Assembly: GCA_039602395.1 (NCBI GenBank)
Contig: JBCNJP010000008.1
Location: 21,903,817 to 21,967,816, forward strand
Length of the DNA stretch: 64,000 nucleotides
Source of the DNA: Deinandra increscens subsp. villosa
Lineage: Eukaryota > Streptophyta > Magnoliopsida > Asterales > Asteraceae
Reading direction: 5' to 3'
Shown: one piece after another, positions 1-9,312 of the stretch
Position numbering within the stretch: position 1 is the first letter of the stretch
Layout: each line of letters starts with the position of its first letter
Program-made: the position numbers and the translations under genes
The notes under the pieces: generated by a model
The model's input: the letters and a program-made list of their open reading frames with translations, nothing else
Told to the model about the DNA's origin: nothing
Databases searched by the model: none

Positions 1-60
1 AAATGAAAAACAAAAAGAAAGATGAAAAATGAAAAAAAAAATAAAATAAAAATAATAAAA

Positions 61-124
61 TAATTATTTTGTTTGGTCTTCTCTGCGTGCTTATGCGGCC
101 GACCTGATCACCAACTGATAATTA
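61..124 (+). repeat. Single-module 3' hairpin of element C
   Basis: TAATTAT at 61-67 pairs with ATAATTA at 118-124, and TTGGT at 73-77 with ACCAA at 110-114. They enclose a core with TCTCTGCGTGCTTAT and CGGCCGACCTGATCA. The core matches the equivalent sites of A1 (minus, about 20680-20755) and A2 (about 63330-63395), but the outer arm differs in sequence while staying complementary. Confidence 0.7.
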
Positions 125-559
125 AAGAAATAAGTGTTTGTCATAACGGTGTTGCATGGTTCCTCAAGTTGGGGTTTTGTAAATCATCAATAAACTCTGA
201 GGTTGGGTAGGTTTTGCTATGAACAATTAGGTGTGGGGACGGTTAAACATGACGGTAATATTGTACCATAATTAAGCACTTCAAAATAACTTGATGTGAG
301 TTTGTGTGGTATAAAATTCTGGCAATTGTCTAGAGCGTCAAGTAACAGAAGCTGAAAAAGGTTCCTCAGTCAAAGATAAGTCTGGTTTGATCCATGAAAA
401 ACATCAGCTTCAAGGCAAGTATGTTTTTATCTCAGTTTTAGGTTATCTTAATTTTATGCCTTCTATATATTTCTTTTAAGTCTTTGATATTTAAAATTAA
501 ATTTCTTTTATGATCATGATCAGATACTCGGGGTATGAGTCTGAGGGGAAGTTTTGCAA

Positions 560-1014
560 TTCTCGAATTTTCAAAAATTAACAACTTTTCAAGTGTTTTA
601 TCTTTTAAATGAGGTTTGGGTGTTTTTTAAAATGTTTACAAATCATGAGGGGGGCATTTTGAAAATTTTCATTAACAAAACCCTCACCCCTCATTTCCGA
701 TATGCATTCACGATCCCAACCTCTCTCTCTCTCCTCTCCCCGTTTACGATTGTGGTTCAGAAACCCTAACCACCGCCTTCACTCACCGGAAAACCGAAAT
801 CCGACCTCCTCCGACCGTCTCCTGTGGAAACCAAGTGCGCCGCTACCTTCGCTTTCTCATTCCGATCATAAACCACACCTCAATCAACTATTTCTCCTTT
901 GAATAGTTACTGATTCTGTGTTTTATCTTCTCGGTTGATCATCCTCTCTTTCTTCGTGTTTCGAGTTGATTTCTCAAGATTTGGAACCGGTTTTGTGGTT
1001 GCGATACTTAAAAG
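560..1014 (+). promoter_or_regulatory. Probable internal promoter and 5' leader of the element C third ORF
   Basis: This non-coding stretch between the 3' hairpin region and the third ORF holds CT-rich tracts near 720-740 and an AAACCCTAA motif near 760, as in many plant 5'UTRs. In element D the matching position carries a TATAAATA box, CT-rich sequence and AAACCCTAA. No clear TATA box is visible here, so the call rests on position and on similarity of layout with D. Confidence 0.4.
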
Positions 1015-1547
1015 GTAGTTTTAGATGTTCTTTTTTCATGAATGTTGAGTGTAGAAGTGTTTTTGAAGCTTTGCAGGTACAACAATGGCGGACCACTGCG
1101 TTTACGATCGTCAAGATGTAGAAGACGACGTTTCGAGTTTACGATCGGTGTTTCCGATCATGTTTACGATCGGTGTTTCCGATACAGTTTACGATCGATT
1201 TTTACGATCGGGCTAACCGTTTACGATTGGGCTTGATGTTTTCGATTAAACCAGCTTTGTCCCGATCGTGAACCCAAACTCTGGATCGTAAACCCGGATT
1301 TCAATCGTAAACAATTGAATAAACCCAAAATGATTTTATTTTCTTATAAAATTCAATTGTTTGAGATAAAATTAAATGTGATTAGTTAATTTGTGATTCA
1401 AAATCAAATCCTTTCCTTGAAAGTATCAATTGAGATTTCTGAACTTAAGAGTAAAATGTGATAGTCATTTGAACTTCAAGATGGTGTTAACAAACATAAT
1501 TTCTCATTGATTAGATTGCACCTGATGCATTTGTCTTGTTTTCTCAG
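1015..1547 (+). other. Candidate 5'UTR intron of the element C third ORF
   Basis: A donor-like AAAG|GTAGTT begins at 1015, and TTTTCTCAG ends at 1547 directly before the ATG. Inside, at about 1098-1230, the word TTTACGATCG is repeated at least five times. D has the same arrangement (donor near 56315, acceptor at 56942 just before ATG) with its own word in the intron. Splicing is inferred from motifs only. Confidence 0.45.
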
Positions 1548-2818
1548 ATGGCAGACGATATGATTGATGAAGAGATTCACTTTAAGAGGGATCACTGCAT
1601 ACCTACTTATCTTGATGACCCTCCTGAGAGACACATGCAGTTGTTTTACTCTTTGGTGGCTGGATTGAACGTGTGCAAAATCAATCACGCTCTTAGGACA
1701 AGCGTGCTGATCGATGAGCAACTTGTCAGAGAATTTTGGGGAACTGCAAGGGCAAGTGTAGATAAAAGGAGGATCACTGCAACCATTCAAAACCGCCAGA
1801 TTGAGGTTCTTGAAGAAGATATACGCAGTGGGTTGAACATCAATGATAAAGCTGAAGACACAATGGAATATTCAAAGAGCGTAGTGTTAGCAGGTGCCCA
1901 GTCTTTGGGATATGAAGGAAAATTCCCACCAATTTTCAAGAAGCTACTTCCGCACTATTGGAGGTGTTTGGCACATTACATGCAGAAATCCTTCTTAGGC
2001 AAGAGAACAAGCTTTGATCAGTTGAACAAGGTGCATGGCACAACATTCGTTGCACTAGCCTTGGACTGGGATTATAATTTTTCAAAGATGATGCTATTGG
2101 ATTGGGTTGGCAATGCTGATTTGAGTGCCAGAGAGCAGTTTCTTATGACGCCAAGGTTTGTGCAAATGGTGGTAATGAAGAAGTATCATATGATATAGGA
2201 AAGGATTGAGAAGCTGGACATCAAATTCATGGATAATGGAGTGTTCGGTTTGCAAACCCAAGATAGAAAGGGAAAGAGTACCTATCAAGGGAGGCTTGAA
2301 TGGTCTAAAAGAGGTGCTTTCCCTGAGGTTGCAAGGGAACAAGATCAAGAAGAATCTGATTCTGAACCTGAAGTGCATCCTGTCAATGCATCTCTAGCAG
2401 AGGATCATGATGTTACAGTGAATGTTCAGAGGGAACCAGAGGTTATACCTTCGGATGAAGAAAATGTGATGGATGATATTTTCCCCGAGAACGAGAATTT
2501 GAATGATGATATTTATGGAGATTTGGGCCCGATAAGCAACAAGAGAACGAGAGATGACTTGGTCTCAACCTCAAGTAGTGATGCAACCTCTCCAGAGTTG
2601 AATCTGAATGTTGATGAAGATGATATGCTTGCAGAGCCCATTCCTGTGCGTGAACCGTCACCAAGAAAGAGATCTGATCCCAGAACTATCAGGTTCAAGT
2701 TTCAGAAAACTAGCTCAAGCTTGATGGTGTTTGAACATACGGGTGCAAATGTGCAGAGATGATGTCTGAACCTGCAAATATAGAAGGCACACCTCAGGCT
2801 GATGATCAGGTTAATGTC
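1548..2818 (+). pseudogene. Third ORF of element C, 5' part (interrupted by B1)
   Basis: From ATG at 1548 the frame runs 216 codons to an in-frame TAG at 2196. It then continues open in the same frame to a TGA at 2760, and sequence after a frameshift near 2740-2757 leads into B1. The N-terminal 200 residues match the third ORF of element D: an FW pair (REFWGTARAS), EEDIR, a hydrophobic YNFS segment and TPRFVQM correspond to MFWTSAQ, EEDVR, FNFS and YPRFMQM. The later part is acidic and Ser/Pro-rich, ending in a basic RKRSDPRTIRFKF segment. The family is common, from memory, in Asteraceae copia-type elements; its biochemical role is unknown to me. It is neither Gag, protease, integrase, RT nor RNase H. 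At least one stop, one frameshift and a 6.5-kb insertion make this copy non-functional. Confidence 0.65.
2796..2818 (+). repeat. Left copy of a 23-bp direct repeat flanking B1
   Basis: The 23 bases directly before the B1 5' LTR (AGGCTGATGATC...) recur exactly at 9290-9312, at the B1 right end. This is far longer than the usual 5-bp Ty1/copia target duplication. The first two bases may belong to the LTR, so the duplication proper is 21-23 bp. Confidence 0.85.
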
Positions 2819-3176
2819 TGTTAGAGCATATTCCTATGCTAACGTGTGTCTCGTGTATTGTATCTTATCTAGAGCATCTGTGTGAGTCAGTTAGTCATCT
2901 GGCCGGATCACATGATCCGCCGGACCAGTTGATACGGCGGACCAGATGGTCTGCTGGTGGTCCGCTGGCTTATGACTAAGTGACTATAAATAGTTCGTGT
3001 TAGAGAGAGTTAGTTCAGTTCTGTCATTTCTATATTTCTTAACTGTGTGTAACTGAAGGTGTTTCTCTCTCTACATTGTAATCTCTGAGTGAATCAATAA
3101 AGCAAAGCTTTATTTACATCTTGTTGTTATCCAATTACTGAATCATGCAGTAGTAAGATCGTATCGTGGTTTATCA
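2819..3176 (+). repeat. B1 5' LTR
   Basis: It starts TGTTAGAGC and ends TTTATCA two bases before the PBS. TATAAATA lies at 2985-2992 and a poly(A)-signal-like AATAAA at 3106-3111. The upstream third is rich in CCGG, GATCCGCC and CGGACCAG words in both orientations, words that recur in the leader. Confidence 0.92.
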
Positions 3177-3178
3177 AG

Positions 3179-3190
3179 TGGTATCAGAGC
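3179..3190 (+). other. B1 primer-binding site
   Basis: TGGTATCAGAGC is complementary to the 3' end of plant initiator-Met tRNA, the standard Ty1/copia minus-strand primer. Confidence 0.92.
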
Positions 3191-3893
3191 ATTCCAGGTT
3201 GCTCTACTGCTGTGATTTGGTAAGTTTTTCGAGATTCTAGAGAGAGAAAGTTTGGGTTTTCTACGTTTTTCATCAATTTTTCGTAATTCTGAGTGATTCC
3301 GAGGATAAAAATGATTTCTGGATGTTCCTGGAGTGTTTTCGCATCATACTGATCCAGTATCTAGCTTCAATTGTCGATATCTGTGAAAATCAGTCGATTT
3401 TTGTGTTTTCTGCATCTGGTCCGCCCGACGAACAGCCTGATCCGCCGTTTGGTCCGCTCAGCAATCTTCATCAGTCTGATCCGCGACAGTTACAGCGTAC
3501 CAGTGTGATCCGCTGAAAAATCTGGTCCGCCGTATCAGTTTTGATCCGCCGTACTAAAATCTGATCCGCCGGACGACATCTGATCCGGATCTGATCCGCT
3601 AGTACAAATCTGATCCGCCTTGTTAATTTGATCCGGAACTGATCCGCTGGTAGTATTTTGATCCGCCAATTTGTGTTGATCCGCTGGCAGAATAGTGATC
3701 TTCATTAAAATTGACGTAACTTGCAAACCGTTTGGAGTTACGGAACCTAATACCAGTCAAAACGTTCGTCTTTCCGAGATCTAGGACGTGTACCAGCCTA
3801 CGGCCAGTACCGTGAAGTTTTGACCCCCATAATCCGCTTGGAAGACCTTCGTTTTTGAGTTTAAAGTTTTGGAGTTTTTAGTTTTACATCAAA
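3191..3893 (+). other. B1 leader with TGATCCGCC word repeats and conserved pre-gag block
   Basis: A 700-base untranslated leader. Between about 3415 and 3690, TGATCCGC / GGTCCGCC-type words occur more than ten times, matching words in the LTR. A second block at about 3710-3870 (GACGTAACT, CGTTTGGAGTTA, AACGTTCGT, TTGACCCCC, then CCTTCGTTTT) aligns with the leaders of A2 and A1 although LTRs and Gags differ, so it may be a shared cis signal such as packaging or dimerisation. No long ORF precedes the gag ATG. Confidence 0.7.
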
Positions 3894-6800
3894 ATGAGTG
3901 ATTTCTATGCAATGACTGCTGCTCAAACTTCAATGCAAGCCATGTTGAACTATGATAACGAGATAGGAACAACTCAAAAAGTTCCTAAATTGCTAAGGCT
4001 TGAAGATTATCACAATTGGAGAAGTCGATTTGAATCTTACATTTATTCACAAGATATTGAAAGTTGGATTCCAATTGAGAAAGAATATGAGTATCCGATG
4101 ATAAGTCCCAACAAACCAAAGATGATTAGTAGTTTCGATGCTGATGAACGGAAATTGTTTGCTCGAGAAAAGAAAACATATAGTTATCTTACAATGGCCT
4201 TGCCAAAAGAGCTTATGCATCAATTTAAGCAATATACAACGGCTAAGGAGTTGTGGGATGCTATTGAAGAGAGATGTACGGGTAATGATCAATACAAAAA
4301 TACTCGAAAGAAAGTATTGAAGAAAGAGTTTGATAACTTTAGACACTGCGAGAATGAGAAGATTCCAGATTTGATTGCTCGGTTTTCACATTTGATAAAT
4401 GAACTTGATGTTGTTGGAGTCAAGAAAGATAGTGATGAATTGAAAGAGAAAATTCTGGAAGCTTTACCAGAAAAATGGGAAAATTATGTGATGATGTTGA
4501 CAAATGATCCAAGTTATTCAATTTGGACATTTAATCAAATAACTAGCAAATTACAAGCTCGTGAGATGGAATTGTTGGTGAAGAAATCTGCACATCCTAC
4601 AGTTCAAAATCCTGAATTGTATTTTGGGGAAAATAACGCTACTGTTCATGCTAAGGCAAAGTCACATTCTATTTCTAGCAGTAATCCACCGGTAACAGCT
4701 TTTCTTGCTGGACATACTGAAAATTCGGGTTATTCTCCAGGATGTCGTTTTACCATTCCAGATAAATCATCAAATAATTCTCATCCTGCTCAATCTACTG
4801 AAGAGTTAGCTGCATTATTATCTGCTTTTATATCTTCATCGTCTGGATCGATTTTCGGTCAAGTTAGTGATGCTGGTTTAAGTGGAACTGAGTTAGAACA
4901 GCTGGATGATGATCAATTAGCTGAATTAGATTTGCATTGGCAATTTGCAATGATGGTTGAAAAAGGAAGACGATTTATCAAGAAACATGGAAAGAATTCT
5001 TTTGTTCCAGGAAATAGAAAATTGGGTTTGGATAAATCTAAAGTAAAGTGTTACAATTGTTCCAAGGTTGGACATTTTGCTCGTGAGTGTTCTCAATCAT
5101 CATCTGATAAGAGTAAATCTGATAAACCTGACGCAAAAGCTATGATGGTTCAAGCACAAGTAGATAAAGAATTTGATGAATGGTCAAAACAACTTGACAA
5201 ATCACCTATTGCTTTGACTGCTATTCACAATACGTGTGCCGACTCAGACGAATGTTGTTATATCAATGGTCAACATGTGGCTTTAATGGCAAATATTGAA
5301 GTTGAATCAAGTGAGTATACATCTGAGATCACTACATCTGACACAAGTGATTCCGAAGTTAGTGGGTATGAGTCAACTTGTGAATTTTGTGCTGAAAAAG
5401 ATAGAAAAATTCGTGAATTGGTTCAAGAAAAGGAAGGTTTAATGGTTGAGAGAACACTGAAAGAAACAGAACTGGAAAGTTTCAAGAAGACAGTTGAATA
5501 TTCTGATGAGCTTTGCAAGGTAAATGAGAAATTATTAAATGAAAAGGATGAGTTGATGGAAGAAGTTGTCAAGCTTAAGAACAATATGGATGACATAGTT
5601 GCTCAAGATAAGGAACAACTTCTGAAGTTGAAAACTGAGAATGAGGAGTTGGTTAGAAGTGTTGAAAAATGGGAGAGTGAAGCAAAAGATGCCATTGAAG
5701 ATTTTGATGCTTTGTTTAGCAAATCCAAAACAAAATTGGATTCTCTTCAGCAGATGAATGATGATCTTCAGAAAGAGTTAGATGAAGTTAATGCAAAAGA
5801 AAGTGATCGTCAAAAGGAGCATTCCATTTTACTTGATAAAGTTACGACTTTGACACATGAAAATCAGTTGTTGAAACGAAATATTGAGATTCATGAAGGC
5901 CGTGTCAAGAAAATTACTCAAGAAGTATGTGATGCTCATGATCAGATGCGACAGGAAAAGTTTCGGTTTAATACAGCTTCAGAGCAATTAATTGAATCAG
6001 AAACAGCATTGGGTGAAGCTCAAAAGAGAATATCTGATCTGAATGTTGAAGTGTTGGATCTTAAAAGGCAGTTGAATAATTTGAAGAATTCACATTCGTT
6101 TACCAGTTACTTATGTAAAGATGAGAATTTCAAGAAGGTTTTTGGAAGCGAGGAATATAACCAGATTCCACATCCGGTTATTGAATCTGATGTTCTTGCT
6201 GATATTCAAGATTCTGGTATAACGGGTGATTATTCTGAATTTGTTGTAAAGAAGTCGGATTTGAAGAAGTCACAGATATCAAAGAAGACAGAGGAGAAAG
6301 AGAAAAATGTGGTTGGTGTATCTCCATTAAAGTTTGTTTCTCGTGGGTTTATGGGAGATGCGAGTGTTGGTTCTAACGACAAACATAGTGAGGAAGATAA
6401 GAAGAAAGTGAGTGAAGAAACGGCTGCTGCTAAGTTGGTTGAAGCAAACAAGTTGAAGGATATTAAAGCTTCTTTCAATCAAGCTGCTAAAGCAGGTCCT
6501 TCAAGTTCTGAAGTTGATTTAACTAAGCTACCGGGTTACAAACGTTGTGGTTTGGGTAGTGATGGTAAGAAGGGTGCAAAGAATATCAAGAAAAATATGC
6601 CCAAGAAAGCTCTAAAAGTAAAGAAAGACACAAGCTTGGAACAAATTTATTATTTGGCTCAAGTCTTCATGTCTACAATGGAAAAGGGGTTCGGTGGAAA
6701 GATCCAAACGAAGGCTTCATCTACAAGTTCTTCTGGTGAAGTTCCAACAGTGAAAGGTTCGTCTTCATCTGGATCAAATTCCACTCCTCGAAGTCCTACT

Positions 6801-7244
6801 TCAAAATGGGTACATTCTAATCGATTTCAAATTTTTGATGATATTTCTGATAATTCTGAGCCCGTTGAGAGGTGTTCATCAGTTCAGGGCAAACCACAAT
6901 CTAAACGATCTTATCGTTTGTGCTATCAATGTCGTCGAACGGGACATATGGCACAGGATTGTCCTGAAACTGGTAAAAGATCTTTTTCAAACAAATCTGC
7001 CACATTTATCGATGAATCAGGCAGAATTTTTACTGAGTCCACACCGTCTATCACTAAGTCTAAAAAGAAACAATTTTTTAAATTCGATTCAAGTGTTGAA
7101 GGTTCATCACAGGATGATGTCTCAGTAAAAACAGAAAAGGTCAAAATGCAGTGGCGACCTAAGGTGGTCAGCAAAGCTGCAAATGATTTTGTGGAAGACA
7201 CTGGTCGACCAGAAGCTGTGTGCTTCGGGTCATTTGAGTACTAA
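3894..7244 (+). CDS. gag: B1 Gag, 1116 residues, two CCHC zinc knuckles
   Basis: This is an intact structural protein of a virus-like particle. Residues about 28-240 form a Ty1/copia capsid-like domain (UBN2 / Retrotran_gag_2 type: KVPKLLRLEDYHNW, then TAKELWDAIEERC and LKEKILEALPEKWENY). A first zinc knuckle, CYNCSKVGHFAREC, spans 386-399. Residues about 498-740 are heptad-rich Glu/Lys sequence, a long coiled coil. After a Lys/Ser-rich linker comes a second knuckle, CYQCRRTGHMAQDC, at 1010-1023, and the C-terminus ends ...EDTGRPEAVCFGSFEY. Plant copia Gag is usually a few hundred residues with one knuckle, so this is unusually long and duplicated in nucleic-acid-binding modules. The start is the first ATG after the leader, matching the start of B2, E1 and D. 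No pol follows. Confidence 0.92.
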   Translation: MSDFYAMTAAQTSMQAMLNYDNEIGTTQKVPKLLRLEDYHNWRSRFESYIYSQDIESWIPIEKEYEYPMISPNKPKMISSFDADERKLFAREKKTYSYLTMALPKELMHQFKQYTTAKELWDAIEERCTGNDQYKNTRKKVLKKEFDNFRHCENEKIPDLIARFSHLINELDVVGVKKDSDELKEKILEALPEKWENYVMMLTNDPSYSIWTFNQITSKLQAREMELLVKKSAHPTVQNPELYFGENNATVHAKAKSHSISSSNPPVTAFLAGHTENSGYSPGCRFTIPDKSSNNSHPAQSTEELAALLSAFISSSSGSIFGQVSDAGLSGTELEQLDDDQLAELDLHWQFAMMVEKGRRFIKKHGKNSFVPGNRKLGLDKSKVKCYNCSKVGHFARECSQSSSDKSKSDKPDAKAMMVQAQVDKEFDEWSKQLDKSPIALTAIHNTCADSDECCYINGQHVALMANIEVESSEYTSEITTSDTSDSEVSGYESTCEFCAEKDRKIRELVQEKEGLMVERTLKETELESFKKTVEYSDELCKVNEKLLNEKDELMEEVVKLKNNMDDIVAQDKEQLLKLKTENEELVRSVEKWESEAKDAIEDFDALFSKSKTKLDSLQQMNDDLQKELDEVNAKESDRQKEHSILLDKVTTLTHENQLLKRNIEIHEGRVKKITQEVCDAHDQMRQEKFRFNTASEQLIESETALGEAQKRISDLNVEVLDLKRQLNNLKNSHSFTSYLCKDENFKKVFGSEEYNQIPHPVIESDVLADIQDSGITGDYSEFVVKKSDLKKSQISKKTEEKEKNVVGVSPLKFVSRGFMGDASVGSNDKHSEEDKKKVSEETAAAKLVEANKLKDIKASFNQAAKAGPSSSEVDLTKLPGYKRCGLGSDGKKGAKNIKKNMPKKALKVKKDTSLEQIYYLAQVFMSTMEKGFGGKIQTKASSTSSSGEVPTVKGSSSSGSNSTPRSPTSKWVHSNRFQIFDDISDNSEPVERCSSVQGKPQSKRSYRLCYQCRRTGHMAQDCPETGKRSFSNKSATFIDESGRIFTESTPSITKSKKKQFFKFDSSVEGSSQDDVSVKTEKVKMQWRPKVVSKAANDFVEDTGRPEAVCFGSFEY

Positions 7245-7266
7245 TCTTTATAACCAGTGTGCAGGT
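7241..7266 (+). promoter_or_regulatory. Conserved gag-stop / candidate 3' splice-site block (B1)
   Basis: The gag stop TAA (7242-7244) lies inside ACTAAT, followed 20 bases later by TGTGCAG|G. The same arrangement occurs at the gag ends of G, A1, A2, B2, E1, D and (mutated) F1. It looks like a branch point plus AG acceptor; splicing is not proven. Confidence 0.55.
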
Positions 7267-8941
7267 ATTCCTAGAAGACCCGTTGGTGATTGCAAAGTTG
7301 CTGATGGAGGAGTATTTTGCGTTTCTTAACTTAAATTGAATGCTTCATATTTACTAAACTGCAAGTTTTTCTGAAAGCTTAAACTGAAAAGGTATCAGTA
7401 TCGATTGGTCAATTTTCTTTCTTTAATGCATTTTGTTTGTAGTTTAGGGAGAGAAAATTGAAAAACCAAAAATAGTGTCGTTTTTGTTTTTGTTTGTGTT
7501 AAAATGAAAATCCAAAAATAGAGTTTTCATTTTAAGGGGGAGAAATTGGAAAATACAAAAACATCGAAAAACAGAAAAATACAAAAACATTAAAAAATGA
7601 GAAATTGTATCCGACATGATTGGGAAATGATGGTACATTGGCTTACGTGTCTGACTCATGGATAAAATAGATGAAAAAGCCATAAGATCATTGTTTGATG
7701 TACTTGGTAGGCTCGGCATTAAATCAGAAAGTATTCAGATGTGATAAACACTAAATACTAATGCTTGACCAAGTGGATAACATCTTGATGCATATCTCAT
7801 GATATCAAAGAAAAGATATGTGAAAAGGAAAATGAGAAGTCACTGTGTATACATGTGTTCATTTTGCAAAGATTTAAACTTGTTTGATTTTCTTTATTTT
7901 GTCAAACGATCGGACTTTCTCTGCGTGTCGAAAGACCGACCTGATTGTTGTTCGTTTGACGTTCTGCTTTATTTTCTTTGGTGTTTCGTATAACTCATCG
8001 GACTTTCTCTGCGTGTACGGGAGTACCGACCTGATTGTTGTTGGGTTATACAATTTCAACTTGTTTTATTTTCTTATTTTGTTAAATCCGAGGCCTTATC
8101 TGCGTATCGAAAGATCGACCTTAAGGTAGACGATTTAACGTTCTTATTTCTTTTTGCATGGAACACAGTTGACTAAATCATGATTACAATCATTATGTGA
8201 TTAAATCACAAATGAAATCACAAAGTGTGATATAAAAAGCAAAAACATATCTGAGTATGTCTGATAGTGTGGGGTACACTGGTCAAAGCAAACCTAATCA
8301 ATTCAATAACATATCCAGATGTTATGAGTATGGTTGTGCCTGAGTTTAAGATGGACAAATTATACCAGTAATCGACATGACTTATGTGCTGGAGTAATTG
8401 AAATTGAAGTATAGTTCAGCATGTTATGACCAATATGATCCCAAGTTGTGATCTTTCTCGCAAAAAGACAAAAATAGTGTGTGATTCAGTATTTCATTTC
8501 TGTATTGCATTTATATTTCATATCTGAAAAATCAAAAAGATTTTAGGTGTGTTTTGATATAAAGTTTCAAAAAGCCAAAAAGATTTTGTTTCTTATTTGT
8601 TTTCGACCAATCGATTCTTGATACAAAATTCAAAGTTTCAAAACTATATCTTGGATTCTCGAAGAGAAGTTTTGCACCAAGATTAAATTATTTTTCAAAA
8701 GAAAAGGAAAGCCGCATTTCTGTCTTCTGAATTGCAGGTTTCTGTGTGTCAAGACTCAAGCATGGTGAAAGGGGGAGTATGTTATATCTTTCACAAGTGG
8801 ATCTTGAAGTTCAAGTTGTTTTCAAGATTGATCCAGCCATGCAAGCTCTAATTCTGACAAGATTTCAAGTCAAAGATCAGACGCAGTACTGCTGAAGATT
8901 GAAGACTGAAGTTTAGTTAGAAGATAGATACACTACACGTT
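7267..8941 (+). other. B1 3' non-coding region, with internal PPT-like runs
   Basis: There is no credible ORF. The first bases (CCTAGAAGACCC...) are a vestige of the start of pol as seen in F1 (PRRS-VNNLWVVDSGAS), so pol seems deleted rather than never present. PPT-like AAGGGGGAG runs occur at about 7533-7542 and 8769-8777 in addition to the final PPT; multiple PPTs are a reported Sirevirus feature. The hairpin array is listed separately. Confidence 0.7.
7901..8139 (+). repeat. B1 three-module hairpin array
   Basis: Module 1 has arms GTCAAACGA (7901-7909) and TCGTTTGAC (7952-7960), a perfect 9 bp. Module 2 has GTATAACTCA (7988-7997) and TGGGTTATAC (8042-8051), 10 bp with one G-T. Module 3 has GTTAAATC (8081-8088) and GATTTAAC (8132-8139), a perfect 8 bp. 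Each encloses a core of about 40 bases: CGGACTTTC, loop TCTGCGTG, then a partly complementary strand ending ACCGACCTGATTG (diverged in module 3). In module 1, TCGGACTTTC pairs with GAAAGACCGA at 9 of 10 positions. The array recurs in B2, E1, E2 and D. Confidence 0.85.
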
Positions 8942-8950
8942 AAGGGGGAG
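8942..8950 (+). other. B1 polypurine tract
   Basis: AAGGGGGAG lies two bases before the 3' LTR, the expected plus-strand primer position. Confidence 0.85.
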
Positions 8951-8952
8951 TT

Positions 8953-9291
8953 TGTTAGAGCATATTCCTATGCTAACGTGTGTCTCGTGTATTGTATCTT
9001 ATCTAGAGCATCTGTGTGAGTCAGTTAGTCATCTGGCCGGATCACATGATCCGCCGGACCAGTTGATACGGCGGACCAGATGGTCTGCTGGTGGTCCGCT
9101 GGCTTATGACTAAGTGACTATAAATAGTTCGTGTTAGAGAGAGTTAGTTCAGTTCTGTCATTTCTATATTTCTTAACTGTGTGTAACTGAAGGTGTTTCT
9201 CTCTCTACATTGTAATCTCTGAGTGAATCAATAAAGCAAAGCTTTATTTACATCTTGTTGCTATCTGATTACCGAATCATGCTGTAGTAAG
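8953..9291 (+). repeat. B1 3' LTR, lacking its last 19 bp
   Basis: It is identical to the 5' LTR for about 305 bp. Five substitutions are then packed into the last 30 bp, and it stops at GTAGTAAG where the 5' LTR continues another 19 bp to TTTATCA. The flanking direct repeat begins at once. Confidence 0.9.
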
Positions 9292-9312
9292 GCTGATGAT
9301 CAGGTTAATGTC
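9290..9312 (+). repeat. Right copy of the 23-bp direct repeat flanking B1
   Basis: Exact copy of 2796-2818. After it the element C third ORF resumes (CAAGAACCAACTCCG). Confidence 0.85.

Larger units (their letters stand above)
2819..9291 (+). mobile_element. Element B1: gag-only (TR-GAG-like) LTR retrotransposon
   Basis: B1 is bounded by two LTRs identical over about 305 bp. It has a tRNA-iMet PBS, a long leader, one uninterrupted gag ORF, a 3' non-coding region with three hairpins and a PPT, and no protease, integrase, RT or RNase H. It therefore resembles the gag-only class called TR-GAG in plants and would need pol in trans. It is inserted in the element C third ORF. The intact ORF and near-identical LTRs make it the youngest-looking element here. 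Its right end is abnormal: the 3' LTR lacks the last 19 bp of the 5' LTR. Confidence 0.9.

Noticed and set aside
2819..3176. B1 as an autonomous element with pol hidden in another frame
   Set aside because: Between gag and the 3' LTR (7267-8941) none of the protease, integrase, RT or RNase H motifs appear in any frame; only a short pol-start vestige remains.
7901..8139. Hairpin array as a CRISPR-like or tRNA cluster
   Set aside because: Plant transposon context, only three units with different arms, no spacer logic and no tRNA consensus.
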